DNA of 64,000 bases from assembly GCF_905147365.1 (NCBI RefSeq), contig NC_056408.1:6572001-6636000 (forward strand), written 5' to 3'. Below the pieces are notes generated by a model. That model was not told where the DNA came from and searched no databases. It worked only from the letters and a program-made list of their open reading frames with translations. The DNA comes from Aricia agestis. Lineage: Eukaryota > Arthropoda > Insecta > Lepidoptera > Lycaenidae. Shown piece after piece: positions 22,301-30,540 of this stretch. Made by a program: the position numbers and the translations under genes. Position 1 is the stretch's first letter. Every line of letters starts with the position of its first letter.

Positions 22301-25300
22301 ATGTATGCCACCGCGAGGTGTGCCAGAGCCTTCGGTGCACTGGCTCAAAGATGGACAGATTTTCGATATAGAAATGAATGGACGGTAGGGTTTTATGGCC
22401 TATGAAACAATTACTTAAGTATCTGCAACTTAAAATACTCGTGTATAAAAAAGTGGCACAAAAAAACATTATTTTGTTTTTAGGGTGACAGTAACAGATA
22501 CGGGTAGTTTGAAAATTTTAGAAACGCTTCCGAATGACAGTGGACTGTTCAGATGTGTGGCGTCGAATATAGCCGGGGAGAGGCAGTCGCGAGCCGCCGC
22601 GTTAATTGTTATCAGGCGGCCGCATTTCGTCGTCAAGCCTAGCAATTTGACAGCTCTGGTTGGCCAAAATGTGGAATTTAACTGCCAGGTATTTTGATAT
22701 TTCATCATTTAATAAATTTGATGTTGTACATAATATTATTTTTATAGACATTCATAAAATATATCAAGTCGAGATTCAGATTATACCGTTTCGGAGAAAG
22801 CAATGTGATAAAATATTACGAGAATCCAGATCACAATATTATGCTAAAGCAGTGACATAAATCTTCGTAAAAGTAGATAATGATGTAACTTTACGAACTT
22901 GAAACTTGGCATCCAATGCATATTCATGATCCGATCTAGATTACAACATAAAGATAAAAATCATAAAGAAGCGGTGTGGTCTTAATACAGTTCAACTTTG
23001 ATGTTTAGAGATGATTTATTATTGTAGAGCTATGATTCGAACGTAAAAATAACTTGGGTGAAAGAAGATGGCGTGCTCCCACTACACGCAACGATAATCC
23101 GAGGATTGCTGCGTTTGGAACAGGTGTCCGCATCTGATGCAGGCATCTATTCCTGCCGCGCTGATAGCCATGCCGGCACCAGTATAGCCAGTGCCACGTT
23201 AACTGTGTATTGTAAGTGACATATCTATTTCTGTTTTGACTGAATTCGTCATAGTACTTGCGCACAACATTATCTTATTGTGACTAATATGATGTATGCA
23301 TTACTCTCCTTATATATAAAGTTAATTCATCGTAACGTTTCTAAAAATAATTTTAACAATCAAATATAAACAATTTACTATTAAAAGTTATTACACAATA
23401 AATATTATTGCTGACGCTACATTTAAAAGGGCCCATTTTATTATGCCTTTGATATCTATTTCAAGTTTTAATAGGGCCATCTGTTTTAGCGTTACCACAC
23501 TTTACACAAATACCGTCCAACTTGACCGCATGGGAAGGTGATGTTGTGTCCATCCCTTGTGAAGCTAAGGGCTTGCCCACTCCAACGACATTTTGGATAC
23601 TCGAGGGGTCAGAAGATTCATTATTGTTTCCCGAGTGCACCAAAAGTAATTCAAGCCTACTATACTTAGATAGCGTGAGGTTAGAACACAGTGGACGAGT
23701 TATTTGTGTGGCAGTTAATGCAGCTGGAAGCATGATGCAAGATGCACATCTAAATGTCTTGATGAAAACGAATAACGCACTACCTAGACATCTGCTACAT
23801 GAAGATTTTGATGATGATCAACAAGATGCTCGTATGACAGAATACGAATTTGTTCAAGCGAGAAAGTATTTACAGCAAAATGTTTTGGTCCTTAAAAGGG
23901 TGGAAACTTTATCGTCGACTTCTTTGAAAGTTGTATGGGATGTAAGTATTCGTTCAATTTGTATCAAAACTTTTCTCTTCAAATCAGATTGAATGTTAGG
24001 AACTCGTAAATGGGATTGTCACGATACTTTTAGAAGTGCATATAACATTTTTCTGTTTAAACTTTTAGGTATTGACTGATTACAATGAATATCTGGAGGG
24101 TGTAAAAATTTGGTACAATGGAACTACGATAAATTGGCGTAATGCAAGTGAAGAAGTTATTCCAATAAACCCATCTCAAGTGGAGGTCTGTCCCAATGGG
24201 TCATTAATCAACGTGGATAACAGTGGATCATCCAGCTACATCCTTTCCGGGCTGTCTGCTTACATGCAATATGAGATCTTTTTGATGCCGTTCTACAAAA
24301 TGTTACTTGGGAAACCTTCTAATTCAATGAGCGGGTTCACTGACGAAGACGGTAATTTACACATATTTTTTGGTTCCTACTAAAGTAATATGCTTATTGC
24401 TAAACCTCAATGAGTAGTAACAATTAAAAAGTTTTGTTCTTTTTCAACACAGTCTTAAACACTTATAATAATGTGGTTTATATACAAAACAAGCTCATAT
24501 CCATATTAATAGTTATTGCTTCTATTTTTAAACCGATACTTAGTAACCCTAAGTTTGTGTGGCTTATGTGGATAATTATTTTAGTTCCATCTGCTCCGCC
24601 CCAGAGCGTGACTGCGGGCGTCATAAACGCAACATCGGCCTGGATACGGTGGGAACCACCACCTGCTACCACTTGGAACGGTGAACTGACTGGTTATTTG
24701 GTACGTGTTATTTGTATTTATCATTTCCATTCCTTGTTTTTATTTTACATTGGCGTCGTCGTGGTTAGTCGTTATTTTTTTATTACAAGTCATTTTCACC
24801 CGATAACAAGGTGCTAATGTCAATTATTTGTGACTTTGTTTTTAAACAAACTGAAGCAATTTTTATTATTATTTTCTTATGTGTGGGCTTTTTAAGCTAT
24901 TGCATAGCTTTCATCACGGCCTTTGAGCATGGCAGCCGAATCAAGAAATTTCATAACGAAAATAAACCTCATACCCCACTTCTACCGGCGGCGGCACGTT
25001 AAAGCCGTGCCTCGTCTAGCGTCGCTTCAGTTTGATAGACTTCGGCACGGTGTTTGTGTGCATTCGACAAGACGTATGCGAATTATAACTGCATAAGTTG
25101 ATAAAAAATGCCATGCAATAGCTTTACCTAGGCATTATCCGAGTACTACCGTATTTTTTTAACTAGTTATGATGTTTGTAGATTGAAATCCGCGTCGGAA
25201 GTGGAACCAATGGTCGTGTAGTGGGTCAGATGTCTCTGGGTGCGCGCACGCGGGCGGCGGCGGCGAGCTCGCTCCGCGCGGGCGGCCGCTACAGCGCCCG

Positions 25301-27532
25301 CGCCGCTGCCGTCACACGCCGCGGACACGGGCCCTTCAGTGCGCCGGCGCAGATACATGTGCTGCCCACACATACACAGAGACACTATGTGCAGTAAGTA
25401 GAGATGACCAACCTTTCTCAATATTACCTTTTTCGTCGATGTCGTTAAATGAAAAAAAAAAAAACTGTGCGTAAATTCATGATAAGTACTTTATATTTTC
25501 TTATTATTTGTCTCTACTGGTTTTAGGTTCTATTACTATAAGTTTCTGATAACTAATATCATTAACTACATTAAAATTGTTGTACCATAAATTTTGATAT
25601 CAATAATGTAATAAAACCAATTAACGTCTCAAACATCGTTACTTTAATGAAAGATTAATTCTTAATTTATGAAAGTTAGCAATGTAATCTTTAATTTATG
25701 ACTCCCATATATATCTTCGCATAATCAAAAGTAAATAAATCAATCTATGTCAACATTTTTATATTGCTCCAGCATTATCATATGATTTGAATAAAAACAC
25801 CATTACGTTAATTAATTGCTTGACAAATAAACAGTGGGAAAACATTTACAAATTAGAAATTAATCACCACTGTCTACCGTCGCTACAAATGCGTTTTCAT
25901 AACTTACTAACATTAAATTATTCAGCGGCACATCAAGAAATAGGATAGTTTTAAAATTTAAATGATCCCAATAACGATTCGACTAGTTTCGTAGCGTCTA
26001 ATATGATATTGAAATGAGTTTAATTTTTTAGGACGGAACCTCCAAACGACACAGCGATCCCACATCTGTTGAACGAGACATGGTTATTAGCGCTAGCCCT
26101 GACTTTGTTCTCTATTATTGTAATCGGAGCCGTCAGTATATATTACATCAAACGACGGAACAGCATTCAAAGGAAAAAATCGAATGGTAAGCAACGCTCA
26201 TTCAGAACGTTAACCCCGTAACTCGGGACTGCAATTGAAATGTAGATCGCATTTTAGGGCAATCAATTGTGACGGCTCAGCAGTGTCTATTGAATAAGGA
26301 CACGATTTGGCTGCGAGATCGACCGGTATTCGCCCCCGATGGGACTTTAGACGTGAGCAGCTGTCATCAGAGTCTATTACAAGGTAATCAATTCTGAAAT
26401 CAATTTCGTTTTCAATACATTTCAAATAAGAAAATCGGTGCTCATAAATCATTTTTCAACAGGCCAATCTCCCAATATTTTGAGTATCGAACCCGAATAT
26501 TGCCTTCCTCAAAACTCTATACAAGGTTTAGATACGTCGAGCGTAGACAGACTGAAGAGGGGTCCGCCTGAGCCCTACGCCTCGAGCGCTATTTACACCG
26601 AACTCAATTTCAAGGTAATCTCAGATAAGCTTGAGAATATATTTGATTAGATAAGCTGAACGTATTTGATTTGCGTATTATCATTATACTCGAGATATGA
26701 ATCGAATTTATGGGACGTTTATATTTTCTCACAGGATAACACCGATACAGATACAAGGAGTTGTCCAGAAAGGCATTCGCACAACAATAGCATTGTTAGA
26801 TCGTGCAATGGTAGCATTCAATACTCCAATGGGGAATGTTCGACTTGCTGCCACAGTACATCCAGCAGATCCACAAAGGATTACAGGGAATTAAGGCATG
26901 AGAATATGCATGATGTAAATATTGTCGAGGATGATTGCGCTTCTTGTCACACGAATAGATCCGGATCGAGGAGTAGACAGGACAAAAGCAAAGTGTGTCC
27001 CGCCAGTGATTTAGAATATGACTATCCACAGTGGCATTGGCTGGGGAGGGAGAATAGCTTTAAAATTCCCGTTCAAACTGGCAGGCATTCGAATGTGGCC
27101 CGGTCAGAGCAGGGCTGTCAAATAAATCTGAATGATATACTGCCCCCGCCGCCCTATGAGGTATAGTCTATCTTTTATTTTTCAATTATTGTGTGTCATT
27201 CGTAACATGAATTGGTTCAATATTTCACGCGTCCCCTTAATTATCAGTAATAAGAATAATTTAACTATTCAATTACTTAATCATTGGTTATTTTAAACCA
27301 TTTGTAACTTTTAGCACATCATACCTTTTTTTAATCAGAAATACATATATTTTAAATGTTGATAAAATTTTCTACCCCTTAATTAAGGCTATCTCACAAT
27401 CCTACTTTCATTTTATTCCAAACTTCTTTGAACAAAATTAAGGAAAGTATGATTAACATTTTAAAGTTTAACAATAGTTCTCCATATGGTTTTTATTTAC
27501 AGAGTCCAGAAGGTAAAAGTCACATGAAATAA
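10257..27532 (+). CDS. robo1: Roundabout (Robo1-type) axon-guidance receptor, 15 coding exons
   Basis: Robo receptors sit in the growth-cone plasma membrane, bind Slit through Ig1 and signal repulsion through the cytoplasmic tail. The spliced product is about 968 residues: signal peptide 1-34, Ig1 about 37-132 (PRIKEHPS start, C...W...C pattern), Ig2 about 133-228 (VLRDEFR, MPPRGVPEPSVHW), Ig3 about 229-313 (RRPHFVVKPSNL), Ig4 about 315-405 (FWILEGSEDSLLFP), an acidic linker with HEDFDDDQQD, FN about 440-563, FN about 564-660 (VPSAPPQSV), TM about 690-712, then a tail with WLRDRPVF, EPYASSAIY and LPPPPYE. All 14 splice joins keep one frame and use GT/AG. By alignment from memory the two FN domains match Robo FN2 and FN3, so Ig5 and FN1 are missing. 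The tail is shorter than in fly Robo1, and no later proline-rich CC3 block is seen. The start ATG (gccagcATGG) precedes a hydrophobic signal core. Robo family membership is very secure; the robo1 assignment is an inference from the domain layout. Confidence 0.9.
11267..11298. repeat. 32-bp perfect palindrome
   Basis: The halves 11267-11282 and 11283-11298 are exact inverted copies with no loop, centred on ctctaTAgag. Confidence 0.9.
11478..11624. mobile_element. MITE with 55-bp inverted arms
   Basis: Arms 11478-11532 and 11570-11624 are inverted copies with about one mismatch. The ends read ttttcgttttcgcttcgtta, and a 37-base centre separates them. No coding capacity. Confidence 0.8.
12131..12482 (+). 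repeat. 330-bp dispersed repeat, copy 1
   Basis: It runs from atgaaataagggggcaaacg through the conserved core cacctgatggaaagcaactt, a G-rich minisatellite of (gggaataggggagggta)-like units, then gtaaactcactcactcgg and the end ggctctcccacgt. Other copies are at 20134-20479 (+), 41656-41940 (-), 47853-48155 (-) and a fragment at 32508-32632 (+). ORFs inside it are not genes. Confidence 0.8.
13541..13696. mobile_element. MITE with 37-bp perfect terminal inverted repeats
   Basis: Arms 13541-13577 and 13660-13696 are exact inverted copies beginning TTAAACTTTTTAATCGGGAC. The centre contains ctcgacgtttcggccgtgtt, a sequence I associate with lepidopteran repeats. A 16-base direct repeat (aacttaagaaatcatt) lies at 13501-13516 and 13695-13710. 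Confidence 0.8.
14309..14444 (+). mobile_element. half copy of the 52209-52482 MITE
   Basis: It shares gggtatgaagtcgg, tttgagttcccggcat, attcattttgacgg and acatcttgtata with the right half of the complete element. The left arm is absent. Confidence 0.65.
15203..15307. repeat. perfect hairpin with 49-bp arms
   Basis: Arms 15203-15251 and 15259-15307 are exact inverted copies around the loop ctgactg. No mismatch in 49 bases. No terminal duplication is evident. Confidence 0.95.
16143..16643 (-). mobile_element. tandem Helitron array (three minus copies plus one inverted stub)
   Basis: Read on the minus strand, copies cover about 16494-16643, 16344-16493 and about 16190-16343. Each ends in acttcaccgggacagCTAG-like text. 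The first copy's CTAG abuts TCTATATATAT of the next with no host base between. A plus-strand 5' fragment (16143-16195) abuts the last copy. All share aaatccatttttatata and cctggacttctacgaatatt. Confidence 0.7.
17360..17700 (+). repeat. SINE-like repeat, copy 1, with nested MITE
   Basis: It shares gaccgaatcaagaaattccg, gaaaataaacct, ggcacggtgttt and ttgataaaaaatgc with 24889-25135. A TIR element interrupts it at about 17460-17605. Confidence 0.65.
17460..17605. mobile_element. MITE nested in the SINE-like repeat
   Basis: The terminal repeats are cgaaacggttttgagactca at the left and its inverse tgagtctcaaaacggtttcg at the right. Sequence of the host repeat resumes directly after it. Confidence 0.7.
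19534..19636 (+). pseudogene. LINE ORF2 C-terminal fragment with (TAA)n tail
   Basis: The frame from 19534 encodes 27 residues ending RGEAFAQQWDTIGF and a stop at 19615, followed by a TAA repeat. This is the usual end of a lepidopteran non-LTR retrotransposon copy that was 5' truncated on insertion. A related antisense tail lies at 21665-21712. Confidence 0.7.
20134..20479 (+). repeat. 330-bp dispersed repeat, copy 2
   Basis: It has the same order as copy 1, with ataatggggcaaacgagcaa at the start and catggctctcccacgt at the end. It carries its own number of G-rich units. A (GA)n run follows at about 20511-20527. Confidence 0.8.
21665..21712 (-). pseudogene. LINE ORF2 C-terminal fragment, antisense
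   Basis: The minus strand encodes GETFAQLWDSIGS, equivalent to the AQQWD ending at 19534. It lies about 65 bases upstream of the Ig1 exon. Confidence 0.55.
21777..21969 (+). CDS. robo1: robo1 exon 2 (Ig1, first part)
   Basis: The acceptor is tttcag and the donor is gtaagt. The exon encodes the start of Ig1: PRIKEHPSNTV, the first domain cysteine in LRCVVEGRPKP, then VQWFKDG and LLFLR. Ig1 is the Slit-binding domain in this family, and its sequence here is strongly conserved with known Robos. Confidence 0.93.
22053..22156 (+). CDS. robo1: robo1 exon 3 (Ig1, second part)
   Basis: This exon completes Ig1 with SDEGVYWCVAKNIAGEAAS, which holds the second disulphide cysteine, and NASLNVA. An 83-base intron separates it from exon 2. 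The donor is gtaagt. Confidence 0.93.
22231..22384 (+). CDS. robo1: robo1 exon 4 (Ig2, first part)
   Basis: It encodes VLRDEFRLEPRDVQVAAGEP and the MPPRGVPEPSVHWLKDG block, which is highly characteristic of Robo Ig2. The acceptor is gattttcag and the donor is gtaggg. Confidence 0.93.
22484..22688 (+). CDS. robo1: robo1 exon 5 (end of Ig2, start of Ig3)
   Basis: The exon encodes the end of Ig2 (NDSGLFRCVASNIAGERQS) and then opens Ig3 with RRPHFVVKPSNLTALVGQNV and its first cysteine (EFNCQ). It ends at a codon boundary with donor gtattt, a weaker donor than the others. Confidence 0.92.
23028..23211 (+). CDS. robo1: robo1 exon 6 (rest of Ig3)
   Basis: The exon completes Ig3: ITWVKEDGVLPL, RLEQVSASDAGIYSCRADSH with the second cysteine, and ASATLTVY. 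Ig3 is shorter than usual because the strands between the tryptophan and the second cysteine are condensed. The acceptor is attgtag and the donor gtaagt. Confidence 0.92.
23475..23941 (+). CDS. robo1: robo1 exon 7 (Ig4, linker, start of first FN3)
   Basis: The exon encodes Ig4 (SIPCEAKGLPTPTTFWILEG, then GRVICVAVNAAGS) and passes straight into an acidic linker and the first strand of a fibronectin domain (ETLSSTSLKVVWD). No Ig5 or FN1 sequence lies between. Two acceptors 15 bases apart, before 23475 and before 23490, keep the same frame. The downstream one gives a join closer to other Robos. Confidence 0.9.
24069..24351 (+). CDS. robo1: robo1 exon 8 (rest of FN2-like domain)
   Basis: It encodes NEYLEGVKIWYNG and AYMQYEIFLMPFYKMLLGKPSN, matching the C/C' and F/G strand regions of Robo FN2. 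It has potential N-glycosylation sites (NGT, NAS, NGS). The donor is gtaatt. Confidence 0.9.
24585..24700 (+). CDS. robo1: robo1 exon 9 (start of FN3 domain 3)
   Basis: It encodes VPSAPPQSVTAG and WIRWEPPPATTWNGELTGYL, the standard opening strands of the last Robo fibronectin domain. The donor is gtacgt, at a codon boundary. Confidence 0.92.
24889..25135 (+). repeat. SINE-like repeat, copy 2, in robo1 intron 9
   Basis: It shares the blocks listed for 17360-17700 and has no nested insert. It carries an extra GC-rich segment (taccggcggcggcacgt) and ends about 45 bases before exon 10. Confidence 0.65.
25182..25393 (+). CDS. robo1: robo1 exon 10 (rest of last FN3 domain)
   Basis: The exon encodes IEIRVGSG, GRYSARAAAVTRRGHGPFSA and AQIHVL, then the juxtamembrane stretch. 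It is strikingly GC-rich and rich in alanine and arginine compared with its neighbours. The acceptor is gtttgtag and the donor gtaagt. Confidence 0.9.
26032..26186 (+). CDS. robo1: robo1 exon 11 (transmembrane helix)
   Basis: It encodes the extracellular stem (TEPPNDTAIPHLLNET), a hydrophobic helix from WLLALALTLF through VSIYYI, and a basic stop-transfer KRRNSIQRKK on the cytoplasmic side. The donor is gtaagc. Confidence 0.92.
26258..26383 (+). CDS. robo1: robo1 exon 12 (membrane-proximal tail)
   Basis: It encodes CLLNKDTIWLRDRPVFAPDG, which resembles the conserved tryptophan-containing block just inside the membrane in Robo tails. The acceptor is attttag and the donor gtaatc. Confidence 0.85.
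26463..26614 (+). CDS. robo1: robo1 exon 13 (tail, tyrosine motif)
   Basis: It encodes PEPYASSAIYTELNFK. This resembles the conserved PYATT-type tyrosine motif of Robo tails (CC0/CC1 region), a reported Abl phosphorylation target in fly. The donor is gtaatc, at a codon boundary. Confidence 0.88.
26735..27160 (+). CDS. robo1: robo1 exon 14 (distal tail, LPPPP motif)
   Basis: It encodes a cysteine-, serine- and histidine-rich stretch of 142 residues ending in ILPPPPYE. LPPPP is the CC2-type motif that binds the EVH1 domain of Enabled. Without splicing at 27160 the frame adds one valine and stops at 27164-27166. Confidence 0.88.
27503..27532 (+). CDS. robo1: robo1 exon 15 (last nine codons, putative)
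   Basis: After the acceptor tttttatttacag the frame reads SPEGKSHMK and stops (TAA, 27530-27532). It joins in phase to the gtatag donor at 27161. That donor is weak, so transcripts that read through it and end at PYEV are also possible. Confidence 0.6.
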   Translation, partial: SPEGKSHMK

Positions 27533-28370
27533 TGTACGGCGGTGTTGGAAATGAAAACGCAAAGCAATAATCGATATCAACTTAGCGGAAATTAGAAGCA
27601 GTGACTAGTGTAGCCAATAACGATAATTCAGTGTCTATAAATTAGTGCGTACTGTTACTATTAAAATGGAAGTAGTTAAATTAGCAGCATTAAATAGCTC
27701 ATAGTTTATTACATTTCACTTTACAATAAAATATAACAAATTTTGTACTACTTCATATATATGTGGTTTTAATACTCAACATGAATTGTTTACATATTTT
27801 TATGATTTCGATTGATGTACTCAATAGAACTAAGGTATAAATAGAGCTGCATAATGAGAAATGTAATACAATTTGTAGAGCTATAGTTGTACTCACAGTA
27901 ACAATATTAATCTAAATTTAGGGAAACTCCATTGCTTACCTTAGCGCTTTCTGTAGCTAGATTTGTATGTATTGTAATTTATTCCTAATTCTAGTCACGG
28001 TATTAGACTAGCTACACATTTTGATAAACCTTTATGTCGATGACTTTCTTTTGAGGAGGACGTAAAAGATTTTATACCAGTTTTGAGGTCTGATTTCCAT
28101 TTATTGCTGGGGATTTCGTAGCATCCTCCATTTCACTGCCATTTACATTTAGATTTAGAACTTTAGTTTTATGATCTTTGACTGTGATATTTATATTAAA
28201 TTTGTGTATTAGAAATTAATGTATGATTAGTGTAACTTCAAGGTTTTCAAAATTTTATGCCACTTTTACTATACCTGTTTGTAAATCGACCTGTTTTTGC
28301 AATCCAAATATTTTCAGAGCCATTTGCGTTGTATAAATCAAAATAAAGGACATTTTTTACTAATCCATTT
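27533..28370 (+). other. robo1: robo1 3' untranslated region with two polyadenylation signals
   Basis: AATAAA occurs at 27725-27730 and again at 28342-28347, each within a plausible distance of a transcript end. The interval is AT-rich with no repeat I recognise. The true ends are inferred. Confidence 0.55.
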
Positions 28371-30406
28371 TGTTTGATTTATAACTATAAAACTTTTTGT
28401 ACCTATCCATCAAAACAATATAATTTTTTTTTTGTTCTCTATATTTAAAAACAATTCATACTCTGAAAAGAGATATTTCTCAACATAATATTTTTGAAGA
28501 TGCTGAATTTATCCCCACAATAGTAGTAAGCCATGACTACTTGTAATAAAAATACCATCTAATTATGTCGTAGAAAGCATAATTCTTGTGGCAAGCAACC
28601 TACTAACAGCATTAATTAATTACTGGATCCAAGAAATATCCGTTAAAGAAAATACTTAAGGTTAAAAGGGTTTCGCAATAAATCAGGGTTCCAATTTATT
28701 CTCGTCTTATTAAATGGTACGAGTTACTTAATATGTCTTCTGAGCCCTTGTAAAGGGTATAAGAATTTGAACAAAGGACTGTTCCATTCAAATTTCATTC
28801 GCACTCTCGGGGAACAATATAACATGGGTTCGGGGGGTTTCAATATTTTAACGGTTTTATTAATTAGGTCTGAAGCGTTAATACGCAAACTTATTTCTAA
28901 ATAGGATTAAATTATAAGAAGTGCGAGATTATTTTGTAAAGAATTCTCATCATTCATATTGTTGGTTTGGTGGTTTTCATGTTTCTTCTAAGAATACTGA
29001 GGAGAAGTAAAGGCGACCTATCCTATTTATAGTATATTATTCGTATGTAGGATAATTTCATGTAAATATGATAATATGCCTATGAGTACCCATTTAATTA
29101 GCGTCAATAGTGCTTTTTATACACAGCTTCGCAATCATGGTGAAGTGGCTTTTGGATGACAAACTATGATGCTGACCTGATGCTGGTTTGCAGACTTTTA
29201 TCATGATCATCTAGTGCCTTCTTCATATCAAAGTTTGGTGGTCAGCAGTTAAATTTCTTCCGGTTTATTTGTTAATTAGGTCAGGAGAGCTAACTTCTTT
29301 AATTTTGGTTAGCTACCGAGTTGAACCTTAAATTCAAGATCCGCTTTGGTCTTTTATTAGTTACACTTTCATGAATATAAAACCTTATATCGATCAACCT
29401 TGCCTTTATCATTGGATCAGATTCATTCCAACGTCTTCCACATACCATAATCATCTTAAGGTGCGTGACTAGAAATGTCGACTTATAGTGGGCGTATTTA
29501 ACAGGGCATATAATATTCAAATGAAACCGTCTAAATGGCACAGAACAAAGTATTCCCAATTTCACGCCACGCAACGCGAAATTCATGGGCCCGCCCTTAT
29601 TAAAGCCTGAGTTTGTGACAAAGCCTTGTCATGCTAGAATTGTATAGCTGGTATATTGTGTTGAAATAGATCTCACCTACAACCTTGTTTCGCGAGTAAT
29701 CGTATGTTGCATGAAAACCGTAAGTTTTTACGTGATTAGATGTCATCCAAATCTGTTCAGAGGTTTAAACAAGAAGAGGTAACAGACAAACACACCATTT
29801 TGCTTGAGTAAGTTTTAGAGGTGCATTTTGTGTGTAGGTTTGTTGGATCAATTAACAAAAAATACTTAATTCTCATGGCAAATCATCACGAAACTAAACT
29901 TTTATTACGAATCTCCTTTGTGTCACACCTTCGAATTCAACTTTCTTTTAATTTATTTATGCCATTCTGAAATACGAGCTGTGGATTCCTTGATGATGTG
30001 TGTACTAGTTAGAGTTAAATCTCCTAAATTAACAGTAGCAAAAAGCAAATAAGTGGTCAATATTTTCTACCGCGAAGACTATTTTTAGCGTGTGCTAGAA
30101 AATATAGAAGTAAAGAGATCCTACATAGTACTGATGGACACTCCCAGGTATACAGTGGCAGGTAGCCTAGACCATTAATTAAGCCACACGACGTAATGCG
30201 TTCCGGTGTGAAACACAGGACATCCGGCACACATACTCTGAAACCAAGATTAATGTCTTCACGGTAGGCGGCGCATCAATTCTTCCTCAACTGATGAAGC
30301 TCTAATTTCGGGATTTATACAGCCGGTACAATACAGATATTATTAAAAAATGTAAACCTTATCTGGCTTGCGATATGAATATTTTAATTATTGTATTGAA
30401 CAATAC
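28371..30406. other. intergenic DNA, little recognised
   Basis: AT-rich, no coding signal. About 29740-29800 (gttcagaggtttaaacaaga, aacagacaaacacac) is a fragment of the Helitron-like family at 3398-3609. The ORF at 29299-29586 (-) has no recognisable domain. Confidence 0.4.
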
Positions 30407-30409
30407 TAA

Positions 30410-30537
30410 GGGCCTGTTTCACCACTTCCTGATAAGGCTATCCACCAATTAACTTGACAGATCAAGTATGGAGAATCTATCAAAAAAGTTGTGAATAGCC
30501 TATTAGCCACTTTATCAGAAAGAGGTGAAACAGGCCC
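30410..30537. mobile_element. Harbinger-like MITE, 128 bp, TAA target duplication
   Basis: The termini are GGGCCTGTTTCACCACTT and its near-perfect inverse. Both sides are flanked by TAA (30407-30409 and 30538-30540). A 3-bp TAA duplication fits the PIF/Harbinger superfamily. Copies lie at 45609-45741, about 42968-43119 and about 32664-32740. Confidence 0.8.
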
Positions 30538-30540
30538 TAA

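Noticed and set aside
22127..23733. Minus-strand ORFs across the Ig exons (22127-22348, 22469-22708, 23005-23265, 23461-23733)
   Set aside because: Antisense of well-supported robo1 exons; no signature of their own.
25167..25421. Arginine/alanine-rich minus-strand ORF
   Set aside because: Antisense shadow of the GC-rich robo1 exon 10.
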